From: Steroidobacter gossypii
Lineage (GTDB): Bacteria; Pseudomonadota; Gammaproteobacteria; Steroidobacterales; Steroidobacteraceae
Length of the DNA: 64,000 nt
NCBI RefSeq assembly: GCF_016801985.1
Contig: NZ_JAEVLS010000002.1
Location: 1,054,001 to 1,118,000 of the forward strand
Reading direction: 5' to 3'
A program made the translations under genes and the position numbers. The notes below the pieces were generated by a model. It was not told the origin of the DNA, searched no databases, and saw nothing but the letters and a program-made list of their open reading frames with translations. Each line of letters begins with the position of its first letter. The first letter of the stretch is position 1. Below, one piece after another: positions 1 through 7,980 of this stretch.

Positions 1-346
1 TCAGCGTGAGCGAGCTGCACAAGGCGATCGCGGCATTCATGCGATGACCGGGGCGAACGCCCTGGTTCCAAGCCTGCTCATTGCAAGCCACCACATGTTT
101 CAACCGATCGTCGTCGATCACGGCCCACGCTGAACCATCGAGCATCGCACGTCGATCCAACGGCGCCGCGTTATAGGCCGCTGCGAGTGACAGATTGGCA
201 AAGTGCAAGGCCAGCCACGCCTGCGATCGGCGCCGTGAGGCAGAGGGCGCAGGGGGGGGCGCCGGCAAAGATTCCGTGAGCCGCGGCGGCGGCGTCACCG
301 GCCGAGCCGGCACTTCGAACAGCAGCAGTTGAGCGGAGGCGGCCAT
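1..346 (-). CDS. imuB: ImuB, Y-family polymerase-like protein (N-terminal part, runs off window)
   Basis: ImuB is the non-catalytic Y-family-like hub of the ImuA-ImuB-DnaE2 mutasome, which carries out SOS-induced error-prone translesion synthesis. The visible 115 residues start at an ATG two bases after the imuA stop. They read a Pro-rich start, then WLALHFANLSL and, further on, VVACNEQAWNQGVRPGHRM, the pattern at the N-terminus of ImuB proteins (LALHFP.L, then ACN...G...GMR). The gene continues beyond base 1, and dnaE2 would be expected further on but is not visible. It is the third gene of a minus-strand operon with a LexA box. The active-site and beta-clamp-binding regions lie outside the window. 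Confidence 0.85.
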   Translation of the reverse strand, partial: MAASAQLLLFEVPARPVTPPPRLTESLPAPPPAPSASRRRSQAWLALHFANLSLAAAYNAAPLDRRAMLDGSAWAVIDDDRLKHVVACNEQAWNQGVRPGHRMNAAIALCSSLTL

Positions 347-348
347 CG

Positions 349-999
349 CTATCTCGCCTCGCGCGTGACGCGATCCACATCGGAAGGCGCAATGCGCACG
401 ATGCTGGGTCGGCGGCCTTGCATCTTCAGAATCGCAAGCTCGAGCTCGTCCACTTGCGGCCGGAGCGCGATTCGCAGCGTGGCTGGCGAGGCGAGACGAG
501 TCTCACTCGTCGGTCGAAACAACACGCCCACGCTCCGGCCCGTCATGGCGGCGAGCTTGAGCGTTCGTAACGCCGCAGGCTTCAAGTGCCGCGTCCATGC
601 GATGACTGCGAGACACGCGCCCGAGCGCAGCGCCTGAGTCATCGCCCATTGCAGGTCGGCGGGTTGCGATATCGAACACACCCAATGGTCGTTGGGCGCG
701 AGGCCGTATTGAGTGAGTGCGATCGCGTGCAATTCGAATGGAGGCGACAACCACAACACGATTTTGGGGGCCGTAAGCGCCGAGGCGCCCTGCGCCGTGC
801 GCAGCAGGCCGACGAGCAGTCTCAGCTCGCCAATGCCATGATCGTCACACAGCAATTCGATGAGCGAGGGCAGCGGCCAGCCGCCGCCGAGGGCTCGATC
901 CAAGGGCTGGTAGCCGGTCGAGACGCATTGAGATTGAACGGGCGCGAGCGACTCTGCACGCCACAGCAGCGGAATGTCGGCGAGCGTGACGGTGTTCAT
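349..999 (-). CDS. imuA: ImuA, SOS mutasome accessory protein
   Basis: ImuA is a RecA/SulA-like accessory protein of the ImuA-ImuB-DnaE2 translesion mutasome. The 216-residue product has the family hallmarks: TGYQPLDRALGGGWPLPSLIELL near residues 29-51 (the degenerate nucleotide-binding start of a RecA-like fold), then an LRLLVGLL helix and a predicted core strand VLWLSPPFELHA. The start lies 3 nt after the stop of the upstream zinc-ribbon gene, and the stop is 2 nt before imuB, so the three are almost certainly one transcript. Regulation by LexA is inferred from the palindrome at 1275-1290. Length is normal for ImuA. Confidence 0.9.
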   Translation of the reverse strand: MNTVTLADIPLLWRAESLAPVQSQCVSTGYQPLDRALGGGWPLPSLIELLCDDHGIGELRLLVGLLRTAQGASALTAPKIVLWLSPPFELHAIALTQYGLAPNDHWVCSISQPADLQWAMTQALRSGACLAVIAWTRHLKPAALRTLKLAAMTGRSVGVLFRPTSETRLASPATLRIALRPQVDELELAILKMQGRRPSIVRIAPSDVDRVTREAR

Positions 1000-1002
1000 C
1001 GC

Positions 1003-1260
1003 TCACTCCCGTTCCCGGCGGCGCTGATTGATCTTCGACCACGCTTGTATGGCCGGGCTGCTCGATGGCGGCCGCCGCGCTTTGGGTCGATCTTCGAACG
1101 CGCGCGTCAACGCGACGGGATCCAGACACACGATCGTGCAATTGGCGCAGGAGAACAGGGCCGTCGTCACTCGCGATCCGTCCGCGCGCGTGAACACCAC
1201 GCGCTGGAACACGGTGCCATTGCAAGTGGGACAACAAATGTGATCGGGCCGGTCCGGCAT
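1003..1260 (-). CDS. Small zinc-ribbon protein, first gene of the imu operon
   Basis: An 85-residue protein counted from the ATG at 1260. A GTG 15 nt upstream at 1275 is also in frame but would overlap the LexA box, so the ATG is preferred. It has two cysteine knuckles, CCPTC near residues 9-13 and CANC near residue 38, separated by a strand-rich FQRVVFTRADGSRV segment: a zinc-ribbon layout. The C-terminal third is basic and polar. It ends 3 nt before imuA and is the promoter-proximal gene of the SOS operon, where other bacteria often have lexA or imuA first. The function is unknown; a nucleic-acid-binding or regulatory role in the SOS response is inference from position. Confidence 0.7.
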   Translation of the reverse strand: MPDRPDHICCPTCNGTVFQRVVFTRADGSRVTTALFSCANCTIVCLDPVALTRAFEDRPKARRPPSSSPAIQAWSKINQRRRERE

Positions 1261-1274
1261 GACGAAGCGTTGCA

Positions 1275-1290
1275 CTGTACGGATGTACAG
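1275..1290 (-). promoter_or_regulatory. LexA (SOS) box of the imu operon
   Basis: CTGTACGGATGTACAG fits the CTGT-N8-ACAG consensus of gammaproteobacterial LexA with perfect outer arms. It lies 15 nt before the ATG of the zinc-ribbon gene, so bound LexA would cover the start region of the imu operon. The divergent SRAP gene begins about 170 bp away, so sharing of the site is possible but not shown. Confidence 0.85.
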
Positions 1291-1463
1291 ATCCTAGATC
1301 GCTTTGGCCGGCGGTGGAAGAAGCTAGACCGGCATAAATGCGTCGTCGATCCCCCGTGGTGGGGTAAGCGGCTGATCGCGCGTTGAATTTTTTTTGGGTC
1401 GAGGTTCAGGCGCTCATGGCATGATCTTGATCTACAGCAAGTCGTTGTGTCAGGTGTTCTCTC

Positions 1464-2429
1464 ATGTGTTACGCAGCGCTGGTCGCCGCGGACTTACGTC
1501 GTCTGGAACGCGAGTTGGGCGCTCGCCTCGACATGGCCGCCTTTCAGCGCGTCTACGAGGCTCGGGTGGGCGATCCGAAGGCGTTCAAGCTGCCGATCGC
1601 CGTGGATCGGCAATTTCTCGGCATGAACGACCCAGCGGCCGCGCCCATCGTTGCCGCGATCGAGACTTATCGCCAGCAGCGCACCACTGAATGGCAGACC
1701 GAGATTTTCGAGCAGCGTCGGCGACATGCCGACGCGCAACGCAAGCTGGCGCAGAAGGTCACCAAGGCCGCGCAGAAGGATCTGCAGGTGTCGGCGGACA
1801 AGATCGAGCAGCGCTTGAAATGGCTGAACGATTTTCGCGGTGCCGAGCCGACCGAGGAAGACGCGGTCATGTATCCGATGCACTATGGCCCGTTGATCGT
1901 CGAGGCCGACGGGCAACGGCAGATCGCGCCCATGCGCTATCACTGCCGACTGCCCGGTCATGCGCCGGACATGGACAAGCGCCTGCAAGGAAATTACAAC
2001 GCGCGCATCGACTCACTCGAGGATTGGTGGCGTCCCGTGTTCGGCAAGTATCACGGCTTGCTGGTTCTCGACGGGTTCCGAGAGAACGTCAAACTCCACG
2101 ACATGCAGGGACGCGAGCTGAAGGAGGGCGAGCGACCGGAGAACGTCGTGCTCCAGTTCAATCCTCAGGACGCCACGCAAATGCTGGTCCCCTGCATCTG
2201 GTCCCGATGGCAGCGCGGTCCCGAAGAGCTGTATTCCATGGCGCTCATCACCGACGAGCCGCCATCCGAGGTCGCCCAGGCCGGCCACAACCGCTGTCCC
2301 ATCAATCTCACCCGGGAAGCGGCGCTCGCGTGGCTCGCACCGCGCGGACGCACCGCCAAGGATCTGTTTGAGATCCTGAGCCAGCGTCACCGGCCTTATT
2401 ACGAACATCGCATCGCCGAGGCGGCCTGA
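1464..2429 (+). CDS. SRAP/HMCES (YedK)-family abasic-site protein, long form
   Basis: SRAP proteins crosslink through Cys2 to abasic sites in single-stranded DNA and shield them. The protein begins Met-Cys, giving the free catalytic Cys2 after Met removal. Other matches are NYNARIDSLEDWWRP (YedK Asn75 region), VLDGFREN (Glu105 position) and AGHNRCPINL (His160 region). At 321 residues it is about 100 longer than YedK. The extra length lies at residues 60-120, a charged helical RRRHADAQRKLAQKV stretch that may form a coiled coil. It is divergent from the LexA-controlled imu operon, fitting a DNA-damage role. No second LexA box was seen directly upstream. Confidence 0.88.
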   Translation: MCYAALVAADLRRLERELGARLDMAAFQRVYEARVGDPKAFKLPIAVDRQFLGMNDPAAAPIVAAIETYRQQRTTEWQTEIFEQRRRHADAQRKLAQKVTKAAQKDLQVSADKIEQRLKWLNDFRGAEPTEEDAVMYPMHYGPLIVEADGQRQIAPMRYHCRLPGHAPDMDKRLQGNYNARIDSLEDWWRPVFGKYHGLLVLDGFRENVKLHDMQGRELKEGERPENVVLQFNPQDATQMLVPCIWSRWQRGPEELYSMALITDEPPSEVAQAGHNRCPINLTREAALAWLAPRGRTAKDLFEILSQRHRPYYEHRIAEAA

Positions 2430-2450
2430 GCTTCGGAATGTTTGTTTTGC

Positions 2451-2888
2451 TCAGCCGAGCGAGCGCTTCGCGCTGAGCTGATGGATTGCGTCGGCGACTT
2501 CCTTGTCGAGTCGGTGCGTGCCTAGGATGACGAGCACGTCCGGCTGCGGATGCAGCCACTGCTGGCTTTCTGGCGGGCCGTCGTCCGAGTCATCGTCGCC
2601 GCAGTCGGGCCACATGAAGATCACCGGCACGGTGCGGGTTCTGGGATGCTGGCGCAGGCGGGCAAGGATGGCGTTCACCGGGACGAGCGGCAGGTCCGCC
2701 GCGAGCACGATCAGATCCGGTGTATCGGGCTCCTCGGTCAGCAAGCCTCGCTGAAACAGGAAGCGCACGGCTTGCTCGCCATCTTTCACTCGCAGGATCT
2801 CGGCTTCGGGCTGGCGCCGACGCACGCCGTTGGCGATCGACGCCCAGTGGCTGTCGCGGGGTTCCGCGACGAGTACGTTGTAACTCAT
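2451..2888 (-). CDS. Receiver-like protein lacking the phospho-acceptor Asp
   Basis: A 145-residue stand-alone protein with the CheY/REC layout: a first strand YNVLVAEPRD where the acidic pair should be, VKDGEQAVRFLF after helix 1, PDLIVLAADLPLVPVNAILARLR where the phosphorylation strand normally reads LLDxxLP, and VPVIFMW where the signalling Thr would be. The Asp position is Ala and the usual acidic pair is only Glu-Pro, so classical phosphorylation looks impossible. An Asp/Ser-rich loop (GDDDSDDG) follows. The ATG at 2888 was chosen because the receiver fold starts there; an in-frame start 66 bases upstream exists. It lies 78 bp downstream of nothing else on this strand except the phospholipase gene, which follows it. 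Role: probably phosphorylation-independent protein interaction (inference). Confidence 0.65.
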   Translation of the reverse strand: MSYNVLVAEPRDSHWASIANGVRRRQPEAEILRVKDGEQAVRFLFQRGLLTEEPDTPDLIVLAADLPLVPVNAILARLRQHPRTRTVPVIFMWPDCGDDDSDDGPPESQQWLHPQPDVLVILGTHRLDKEVADAIHQLSAKRSLG

Positions 2889-2966
2889 ACGCGCTCTTGT
2901 TGTGGCTGCTACTTCTGAACACGAACGAGCCGCGCAAAGAGTTGCAGCGCGCAACTCCTACTTGCT

Positions 2967-4484
2967 TCAGAGCAGCCATTCGATCGGCAGTAGGGCAAGC
3001 AGCGACACGAAAGCTCTACGCCACCACGGTGCGTTGGGCTCGTGGTGATGAACGATCTTCAGATCCTCGCGCGGCTCGATCCATGCGAGCCGGCCGCCGG
3101 TGCGCAATTGCACCTGATAACAACGTTCCGGGAAGCGACTGGCGAGGCCCGAGGCGATGTCTTCGGCCAGCTCGGGACATTCCATGATGAATCCGATCTC
3201 GGTGTTTAGCGCAGCCGAGCGCGGATCCAGATTGAACGAGCCGATGAACACACGCGTGCGATCGACCGAGAAAGTCTTGGCGTGCAAGCTCGAGCCGGAG
3301 CTGCCGGTAATCCTGCGATCGCCCCGCGCGCGATGCCAGGTGGTTCGCATCAGCTCGTAGATCGTGATGCCGCTTTGGAGCATCCGGCGCCGGCGTTTCG
3401 CGTATCCCGCATGCACCGCCGTCACGTCGGTGGCGTCGAGCGAATTGGTCAGGATCGTGATCTTGACGCCTCGTTGCGCGAGGCTCGCGAGCATTTTGGC
3501 GCCTTCCGCGGTAGGCACGAGGTACGGCGAGATGAGTTGAAGTTCGTGCCGCGGCGTTCCCAGAACTTCTTCGAGCCGCTGCAGGAGCGTGCCACGCGGT
3601 CCACGTCGCCCCAAACCTTTGGCCGGATCGTCGCTCACCATGTGAGTCACTGCCCATCGATAGCCGAGCGTGCCGGCCAGCAGGTCGTGCACGAAGCGCG
3701 AGGTCTCCAATGCACGCATGTACGTTTGCGATGCTGGGCTTGCCACGACGGCCTCGGCCGCAGCGCTGATCTCGCGAATCGCGGCGGTGTCGACATTGGG
3801 CAAGATCGACTCGGCGGGATAGGACGAGGCGCTGTGCCAGTAGCGCTCGAAATCCTTGGACACATCCTCGACCACTGGGCCGATCGCCAGCACATCCAGA
3901 TCCACGAAGGCGAAGTCCTGATGTGCGTCGAAATATTCATCCCCGATATTGCGGCCGCCGACGATGGTGACCTGGTTGTCTGCCGTGAACGTCTTGTTGT
4001 GCATGCGGCGATTGAGGCGCGCGAAATCCGTGAAGTAGTTGAGCACTCGCCAGCGGCGCAACCCGAACGGATTGAACAGGCGCACCTCGATTTTCGGATG
4101 CGCGTTGAGCGCGCTGAGCAGCGGATCGAGCCCGGCCGTGTTGTTGTCATCGAGCAGCAGCCGAACTCGCACCCCGCGGTCGGCAGCGCGGCGCAGGGCG
4201 TCGAACAGCAAGATGCCCGACATATCGTTGCGCCAGATGTAGTACTGGATATCGAGGGTGCGCTCGGCTGCATCCGCCAGGAGCGCTCGGGCCGCGAATG
4301 CATCGCGGCCATCACGAAGCTCGACGATGCCCGACTTGCCAGGATGCAGACGCACCCGTGGCGAAACGGATTGGAGCAGTCGCGTAGCGGAGAAATCGGG
4401 CAGCGGCGAGGGCGGGCGATGTTCGGGCCTGCGCAGTCGCCACAGCGGACGCCGTGCTGTCGAGGGCCCTCTGGTTGCGGTCAT
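2967..4484 (-). CDS. Phospholipase D-family protein, ClsC-like cardiolipin synthase
   Basis: A 505-residue protein with two HKD phosphodiesterase motifs: HNKTFTADNQVTIVGGRNIGDEYFD near residues 161-185, and HAKTFSVDRTRVFIGSFNLDPRS near residues 398-420. The N-terminal IQYYIWRND motif and the YFD after the first HKD are typical of ClsC/YmdC, which condenses phosphatidylglycerol with phosphatidylethanolamine to make cardiolipin. There is no clear signal peptide or lipobox; the N-terminus is Arg/Pro-rich. It is divergent from the DUF6445 gene, with about 80 bp between starts. Another PLD-superfamily activity cannot be excluded, but both catalytic His and Lys residues are present. Confidence 0.85.
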   Translation of the reverse strand: MTATRGPSTARRPLWRLRRPEHRPPSPLPDFSATRLLQSVSPRVRLHPGKSGIVELRDGRDAFAARALLADAAERTLDIQYYIWRNDMSGILLFDALRRAADRGVRVRLLLDDNNTAGLDPLLSALNAHPKIEVRLFNPFGLRRWRVLNYFTDFARLNRRMHNKTFTADNQVTIVGGRNIGDEYFDAHQDFAFVDLDVLAIGPVVEDVSKDFERYWHSASSYPAESILPNVDTAAIREISAAAEAVVASPASQTYMRALETSRFVHDLLAGTLGYRWAVTHMVSDDPAKGLGRRGPRGTLLQRLEEVLGTPRHELQLISPYLVPTAEGAKMLASLAQRGVKITILTNSLDATDVTAVHAGYAKRRRRMLQSGITIYELMRTTWHRARGDRRITGSSGSSLHAKTFSVDRTRVFIGSFNLDPRSAALNTEIGFIMECPELAEDIASGLASRFPERCYQVQLRTGGRLAWIEPREDLKIVHHHEPNAPWWRRAFVSLLALLPIEWLL

Positions 4485-4567
4485 GATGAAGAACGATGGA
4501 CTCGGGTGTTGCCGCGATGATCTTAAAATGCCAGGGTAGCGGCACCTCGAGGGAAGGGGAAGGACGC

Positions 4568-5263
4568 GTGATTCTGGAGCTCCACCCAGACATTCGGATC
4601 GAAAGGCTCGCCATTGGCCGCGAGCAGGCGCCGCTGCTGGTGATCGACAACTTCGTGGCCGAGCCGGAGCGGCTCGTCAGCCGGGCGGCCAAGACGCAGT
4701 TCGGGCCGGGCGGTCGCTTCTATCCGGGAATCCGGGCCAAGGCGCCGCCGTCCTATGAACATTTTCTGGCGACCCGGCTGCGGCCGCTGCTGGCCGAGCA
4801 TTTCGGCATGGTCTGTGAGTCCCTGCGGCTCAGCATGTGTCACTACTCGCTGGTGACGACGCCGCCCGCCGAGCTGAGCTTGCCGCAGCGTCTGCCTCAT
4901 GTGGATTCGTTCGCGCCCGAAGGGGTGGCGACCATTCATTATCTTTTCAAACAGAATCTGGGCGGCACGGCATTTTATCGTCATCGCGCCACCGGATATG
5001 AATACCTGGACGAATCGCGCCGGCCCGCCTATTCGCAGGCCCTCGAGGCCGAGTGCGGCGGGCTCGACCGGCCCGCCGCGGAGTACATCAACGGGGACAC
5101 CGCGATCTTCGAGCAGGTGGCGCGCGCGGAGAGCGTGTTCAATCGCATGCTCGTGTATCGGCGTAACTCACTGCATTCTGGATCCATCGATCGCAGCTTC
5201 GTGCCGAATCCCGATCCTCGCACCGGACGACTGTCGATCAACAGCTTCATCGATCCGGAATAG
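4568..5263 (+). CDS. DUF6445 family protein (putative Fe/2-oxoglutarate oxygenase-like)
   Basis: A 231-residue protein from a GTG that sits directly behind a strong Shine-Dalgarno (GGGAAGGGGAAGGA). An in-frame ATG at 4496 would add 24 residues but leaves almost no room for the divergent promoter, so the GTG was chosen. Family signatures are VIDNFVAEPERLV near residue 25, YPGIRAKAP near residue 55, RLPHVDSF near residue 108 and GGTAFYRHRATGYE near residue 134. HVD plus a late RRNSLHSG and a following RLSINSF match the HxD...H...R order of Fe(II)/2-oxoglutarate oxygenases, but activity is unproven. One base separates it from the secreted BNR protein, so the pair is co-transcribed. DUF6445 genes often accompany TonB-receptor loci. 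Confidence 0.75.
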   Translation: MILELHPDIRIERLAIGREQAPLLVIDNFVAEPERLVSRAAKTQFGPGGRFYPGIRAKAPPSYEHFLATRLRPLLAEHFGMVCESLRLSMCHYSLVTTPPAELSLPQRLPHVDSFAPEGVATIHYLFKQNLGGTAFYRHRATGYEYLDESRRPAYSQALEAECGGLDRPAAEYINGDTAIFEQVARAESVFNRMLVYRRNSLHSGSIDRSFVPNPDPRTGRLSINSFIDPE

Positions 5264-5264
5264 C

Positions 5265-6632
5265 ATGGACAGCAGGACTCGGCGCAGCGTCAGCCGTTCG
5301 CGGCTTCTCGCGGTGGTGGCCTGCTTCGTGGCCGCATCGATGGCGGTGCACGCGCGAGCAGACGAAGTCCACGCGCGCTTGCTCACCATCGGCCCTGCGT
5401 ATTCCGGCAGCTCGGTGAATGTCGTCGCGAATCGCAGGCACTCGTTGTTCACCCATGGCCGCATGCAGTTCGCTGCGTACTACGACAACGATCATCATCT
5501 GGTCCTGGGGCGACGCTCATTGGACGGCGGTGAGTGGATCACTCAGCGCACTGCCTTCAAGGGAAACGTCAAGGACGCGCATAACTCCATCAGCATTGCG
5601 GTCGATGGCGCCGGCATTCTGCATGTCGGCTGGGATCAGCACGACAATCCTCTGAACTACGCGCGCGGTGTGCGGCCACTCGAGCTGGAGCTTGCGCGTG
5701 TGCCGTACATGACGGGTGTCGCCGAAACGCGAGTCAGTTATCCGGAATTCCATCTGCTGGGCGATGGTGACTTGCTGTTCTTGTATCGCGACGGGCAGTC
5801 GGGGCGTGGTCGCCTGGTGCTCAATCGATACTCGGTGAGGCAGCGCGCTTGGCGAACGGTGCAATCGAATCTCATCGACGGTGAGGGCCAGCGGAGTCCG
5901 TACTGGAACTTGACCGTCGACAGCGGTGGAGGCGTGCACCTCGCCTGGCTATGGCGCGACACGCCGGATGTCGCCACGAATCATGATCTCGCCTATGCAT
6001 TCTCCGCCGACGGCGGAGCGAGCTGGCGTTCGAGCGAGCGCGCCGCCTTGACCATGCCCATCACCGTTGCCGCGGACGCTTACGTTGCGAAGATTCCGAT
6101 GCGGCACAATTTGATGAACCCTCCCTGGATTGCCACGGACGCGCGCGGGCAGCCGTACATCGTGAGTTACTGGTCGGACGCGCCGGATTCTCCTGCGCAG
6201 TTTCGCGTCGTCTACCGCTCCAAAGACTCCTGGCAGACAGAAACAATCACGCGCCGCACGGAAACATTTGCGCTCGCCGGCGCCGGCACGCGTCGCCCGC
6301 CGATCTCACGCGGCGTTCTGGTGGTTGAAAACACCATCGACAGCGCTCCCGCTGCTCATCTCGTCTATCGAGATGATGCCGCGGGCGGCGCTCTTCTGAT
6401 GTCGACGGATCGATTGGGTTCGGCCGAGTGGCGACAGCGCCAGCTGACGCGCACGTCACCGGGCGCTTGGGAGCCGACCCTCGATCCGGTGCAATGGCAG
6501 CGTTACCAGCAGCTCCATCTGCTCATGCAGAGCGTCGAACAGCGCGATGGCAACGATGCCGAGGATGCTGGCACCGCCGCAGCCGAGATAGCCACGTTGA
6601 TGATCGATCCACGTGTCGATCAGGCGCGCTGA
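5265..6632 (+). CDS. Secreted BNR-repeat (BNR_4-type) beta-propeller, probable polysaccharide-active protein
   Basis: A 455-residue protein from the ATG one base after the DUF6445 stop; the longer in-frame extension is out of place inside that gene. A signal peptide (basic SRTRRSVSRSR-type start, LLAVVACFVAASMAVHA core, ARA cleavage) is followed by blade-like repeats such as AGILHVGWDQHDNPLNYA, GDGDLLFLYRDGQSGRG, GGGVHLAWLWRDTPD and RGQPYIVSYWSDAPDSP. This is the pattern of the BNR_4 family, whose members include PL24-type ulvan lyases and uncharacterised propellers of polysaccharide loci. The LHVGWDQHDNPLNYA segment is the most conserved part. A sialidase Asp box is not obvious, so sialidase activity is unlikely. 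Substrate unknown. Confidence 0.75.
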   Translation: MDSRTRRSVSRSRLLAVVACFVAASMAVHARADEVHARLLTIGPAYSGSSVNVVANRRHSLFTHGRMQFAAYYDNDHHLVLGRRSLDGGEWITQRTAFKGNVKDAHNSISIAVDGAGILHVGWDQHDNPLNYARGVRPLELELARVPYMTGVAETRVSYPEFHLLGDGDLLFLYRDGQSGRGRLVLNRYSVRQRAWRTVQSNLIDGEGQRSPYWNLTVDSGGGVHLAWLWRDTPDVATNHDLAYAFSADGGASWRSSERAALTMPITVAADAYVAKIPMRHNLMNPPWIATDARGQPYIVSYWSDAPDSPAQFRVVYRSKDSWQTETITRRTETFALAGAGTRRPPISRGVLVVENTIDSAPAAHLVYRDDAAGGALLMSTDRLGSAEWRQRQLTRTSPGAWEPTLDPVQWQRYQQLHLLMQSVEQRDGNDAEDAGTAAAEIATLMIDPRVDQAR

Positions 6633-6634
6633 CG

Positions 6635-6659
6635 CGAGCCGGGGCGTTAAACCGGCTCG
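6635..6659. terminator. Bidirectional hairpin between converging genes
   Basis: CGAGCCGG and CCGGCTCG form an 8-bp stem around a 9-nt loop, 2 nt after the BNR stop. The loop contains the stop codon of the opposite-strand gene. There is no T-run, so it may act as a transcript-end or stability hairpin rather than a textbook intrinsic terminator. Confidence 0.5.
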
Positions 6660-7114
6660 TGAGTTTCGAAGCCCGAGGGCCCCAGGCCCTGGCAGGACAC
6701 TTCGACGCGTTCGCTTCGGGTCGCGGTATAAGCCATGTTGACCAACTGCTCCGCCTCGACATCCGCCTTGCTGTCGAAGCGCAGCAGACGACCGTCGGGC
6801 ATGGTCATGTACACGGCCACGACCAGGTTGCACTGAGTGACCACCACGGATGTGAGCGGATGTCCTTCCACTTGCGGGGCATTCTTCTCGACGCCGATCT
6901 CTTCACCTCTGGCCAGGCCCTCACCGTTGCTTCCACAACCGCCAGGCGTCGGGCAGATCGTCACTGCGGTGACGGGATTGAGACCCGCTGTCGCATTGGA
7001 GGAAGTTGGATCGGAGCCGGTCGCTTCGGTAGTCCGGGACGACACGGACGATGGGGCAAATCCCTGCAACAAGGTAGCTGCGGCGATGGCAGCCAGGGAA
7101 AGAGGGCGTTTCAC
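6647..7114 (-). CDS. Small exported protein of unknown function
   Basis: A 155-residue protein. The GTG at 7114 was chosen because it follows a GAGGT Shine-Dalgarno at good spacing and opens a signal peptide (KRPLSLAAIAAATLLQGFAPSSVSS). In-frame codons further upstream have no such signal. The mature part has PTPGGCGSNGEG near residue 54, a strand-rich core (LTSVVVTQCNLVVAVYMTMPDGRLLRFDSKADVEA), and three cysteines in total. It converges on the BNR gene and is divergent from the TonB-like N-terminal protein. Not recognised as any named family; periplasmic or surface location is inferred. Confidence 0.55.
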   Translation of the reverse strand: MKRPLSLAAIAAATLLQGFAPSSVSSRTTEATGSDPTSSNATAGLNPVTAVTICPTPGGCGSNGEGLARGEEIGVEKNAPQVEGHPLTSVVVTQCNLVVAVYMTMPDGRLLRFDSKADVEAEQLVNMAYTATRSERVEVSCQGLGPSGFETHEPV

Positions 7115-7329
7115 TGAAGACCTCGACGAGAAAAAGGGATACAGCGCTTGGAGTGCGAATGGCAACTCTCGCTTTTTGTAGCGCTTGGTGAGGGTAAACA
7201 GTTCCAGAGTCAAAGCCGCGCCGTGCTTAACATTTGATAGGAGGAGGGAACTCTCCGCCGAAGTCACAATCGTATAGAGACTCGCGGCGCGCTCGCTGCA
7301 CGGGTGCTCAGAACACACGGAGATGTTGC

Positions 7330-7971
7330 ATGGGGATGACAGTGGGCAACACCGCTGCACGCGTATGCGTGGGCGCGCTCGTTGTCACACTGCATGTGAT
7401 AGTGCTCTTGTTTGCTCTCAACGCGCGGTTCACTCGCCGGGAAACCGGCGCTGAACCACGCGCGCTCACATTGGTCGAGGTCGACGAGACTGACCGAACG
7501 GAGCCTGCAATCTCAACGCTGCAGACCATGCCCGAGCCGACGATGCGCATGCCGCGTCTCATCGAAGCGCCACCCGCACCGGCATTGCCGCCGACCGAAA
7601 GCGTCGCGCCCACGGCTCCCATTAGGGACTGGCGTGGCTCACTGGATGCCGCGGCGACTGCGGTGGTGGCGAAGGCGATCAAAGATGGTAGCTATCATCC
7701 GCTCGGGCCGGTCGAGCGCGAACGGGCGGGCTCCACGATGGCGCCGTCGGTCTTCGAGACGCCGCGGCGAAAAGCGGGCGACATCGACCACGATCCAGTG
7801 AGTGGCCGCACGCTGATCTGGCACAACGAGAACTGCTTTACCGAGCTGCGCTTTCCTACCATCAAGGATCCGAACGCGCTGGTCGGTGCGCCGAACCCGC
7901 CCAAATGCATGCGATCGATCGGCGAGCGCAAGGCCCGCGGCGATCTGTTCGAGTCGATGGGCAAACCGTGA
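7330..7971 (+). CDS. Membrane-anchored Pro-rich protein with TonB-like N-terminus
   Basis: A 213-residue protein from the ATG at 7330 (GGAG 5-8 nt upstream; a second ATG lies 6 nt on). One N-terminal membrane helix (VCVGALVVTLHVIVLLFALNARF) is followed by a Pro/Ala-rich stretch (PRLIEAPPAPALPPTESVAPTAP near residues 78-100), the layout of TonB or TolA. The C-terminal half (GRTLIWHNENCFTELRFPTIKDPN, then CMRSIGERKARGDLF) lacks the TonB YPxxA/beta-beta-alpha-beta signature, and two cysteines may pair in the periplasm. It converges on the adjacent TonB receptor gene with a 9-bp gap. It could be a divergent energy transducer or an envelope protein sharing only the anchor layout. Confidence 0.6.
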   Translation: MGMTVGNTAARVCVGALVVTLHVIVLLFALNARFTRRETGAEPRALTLVEVDETDRTEPAISTLQTMPEPTMRMPRLIEAPPAPALPPTESVAPTAPIRDWRGSLDAAATAVVAKAIKDGSYHPLGPVERERAGSTMAPSVFETPRRKAGDIDHDPVSGRTLIWHNENCFTELRFPTIKDPNALVGAPNPPKCMRSIGERKARGDLFESMGKP

Positions 7972-7980
7972 CTGTGGAAT

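Noticed and set aside
4899-5264. A 122-residue N-terminal extension of the BNR protein
   Set aside because: It overlaps the well-supported DUF6445 gene in another frame; the signal peptide starts at 5265.
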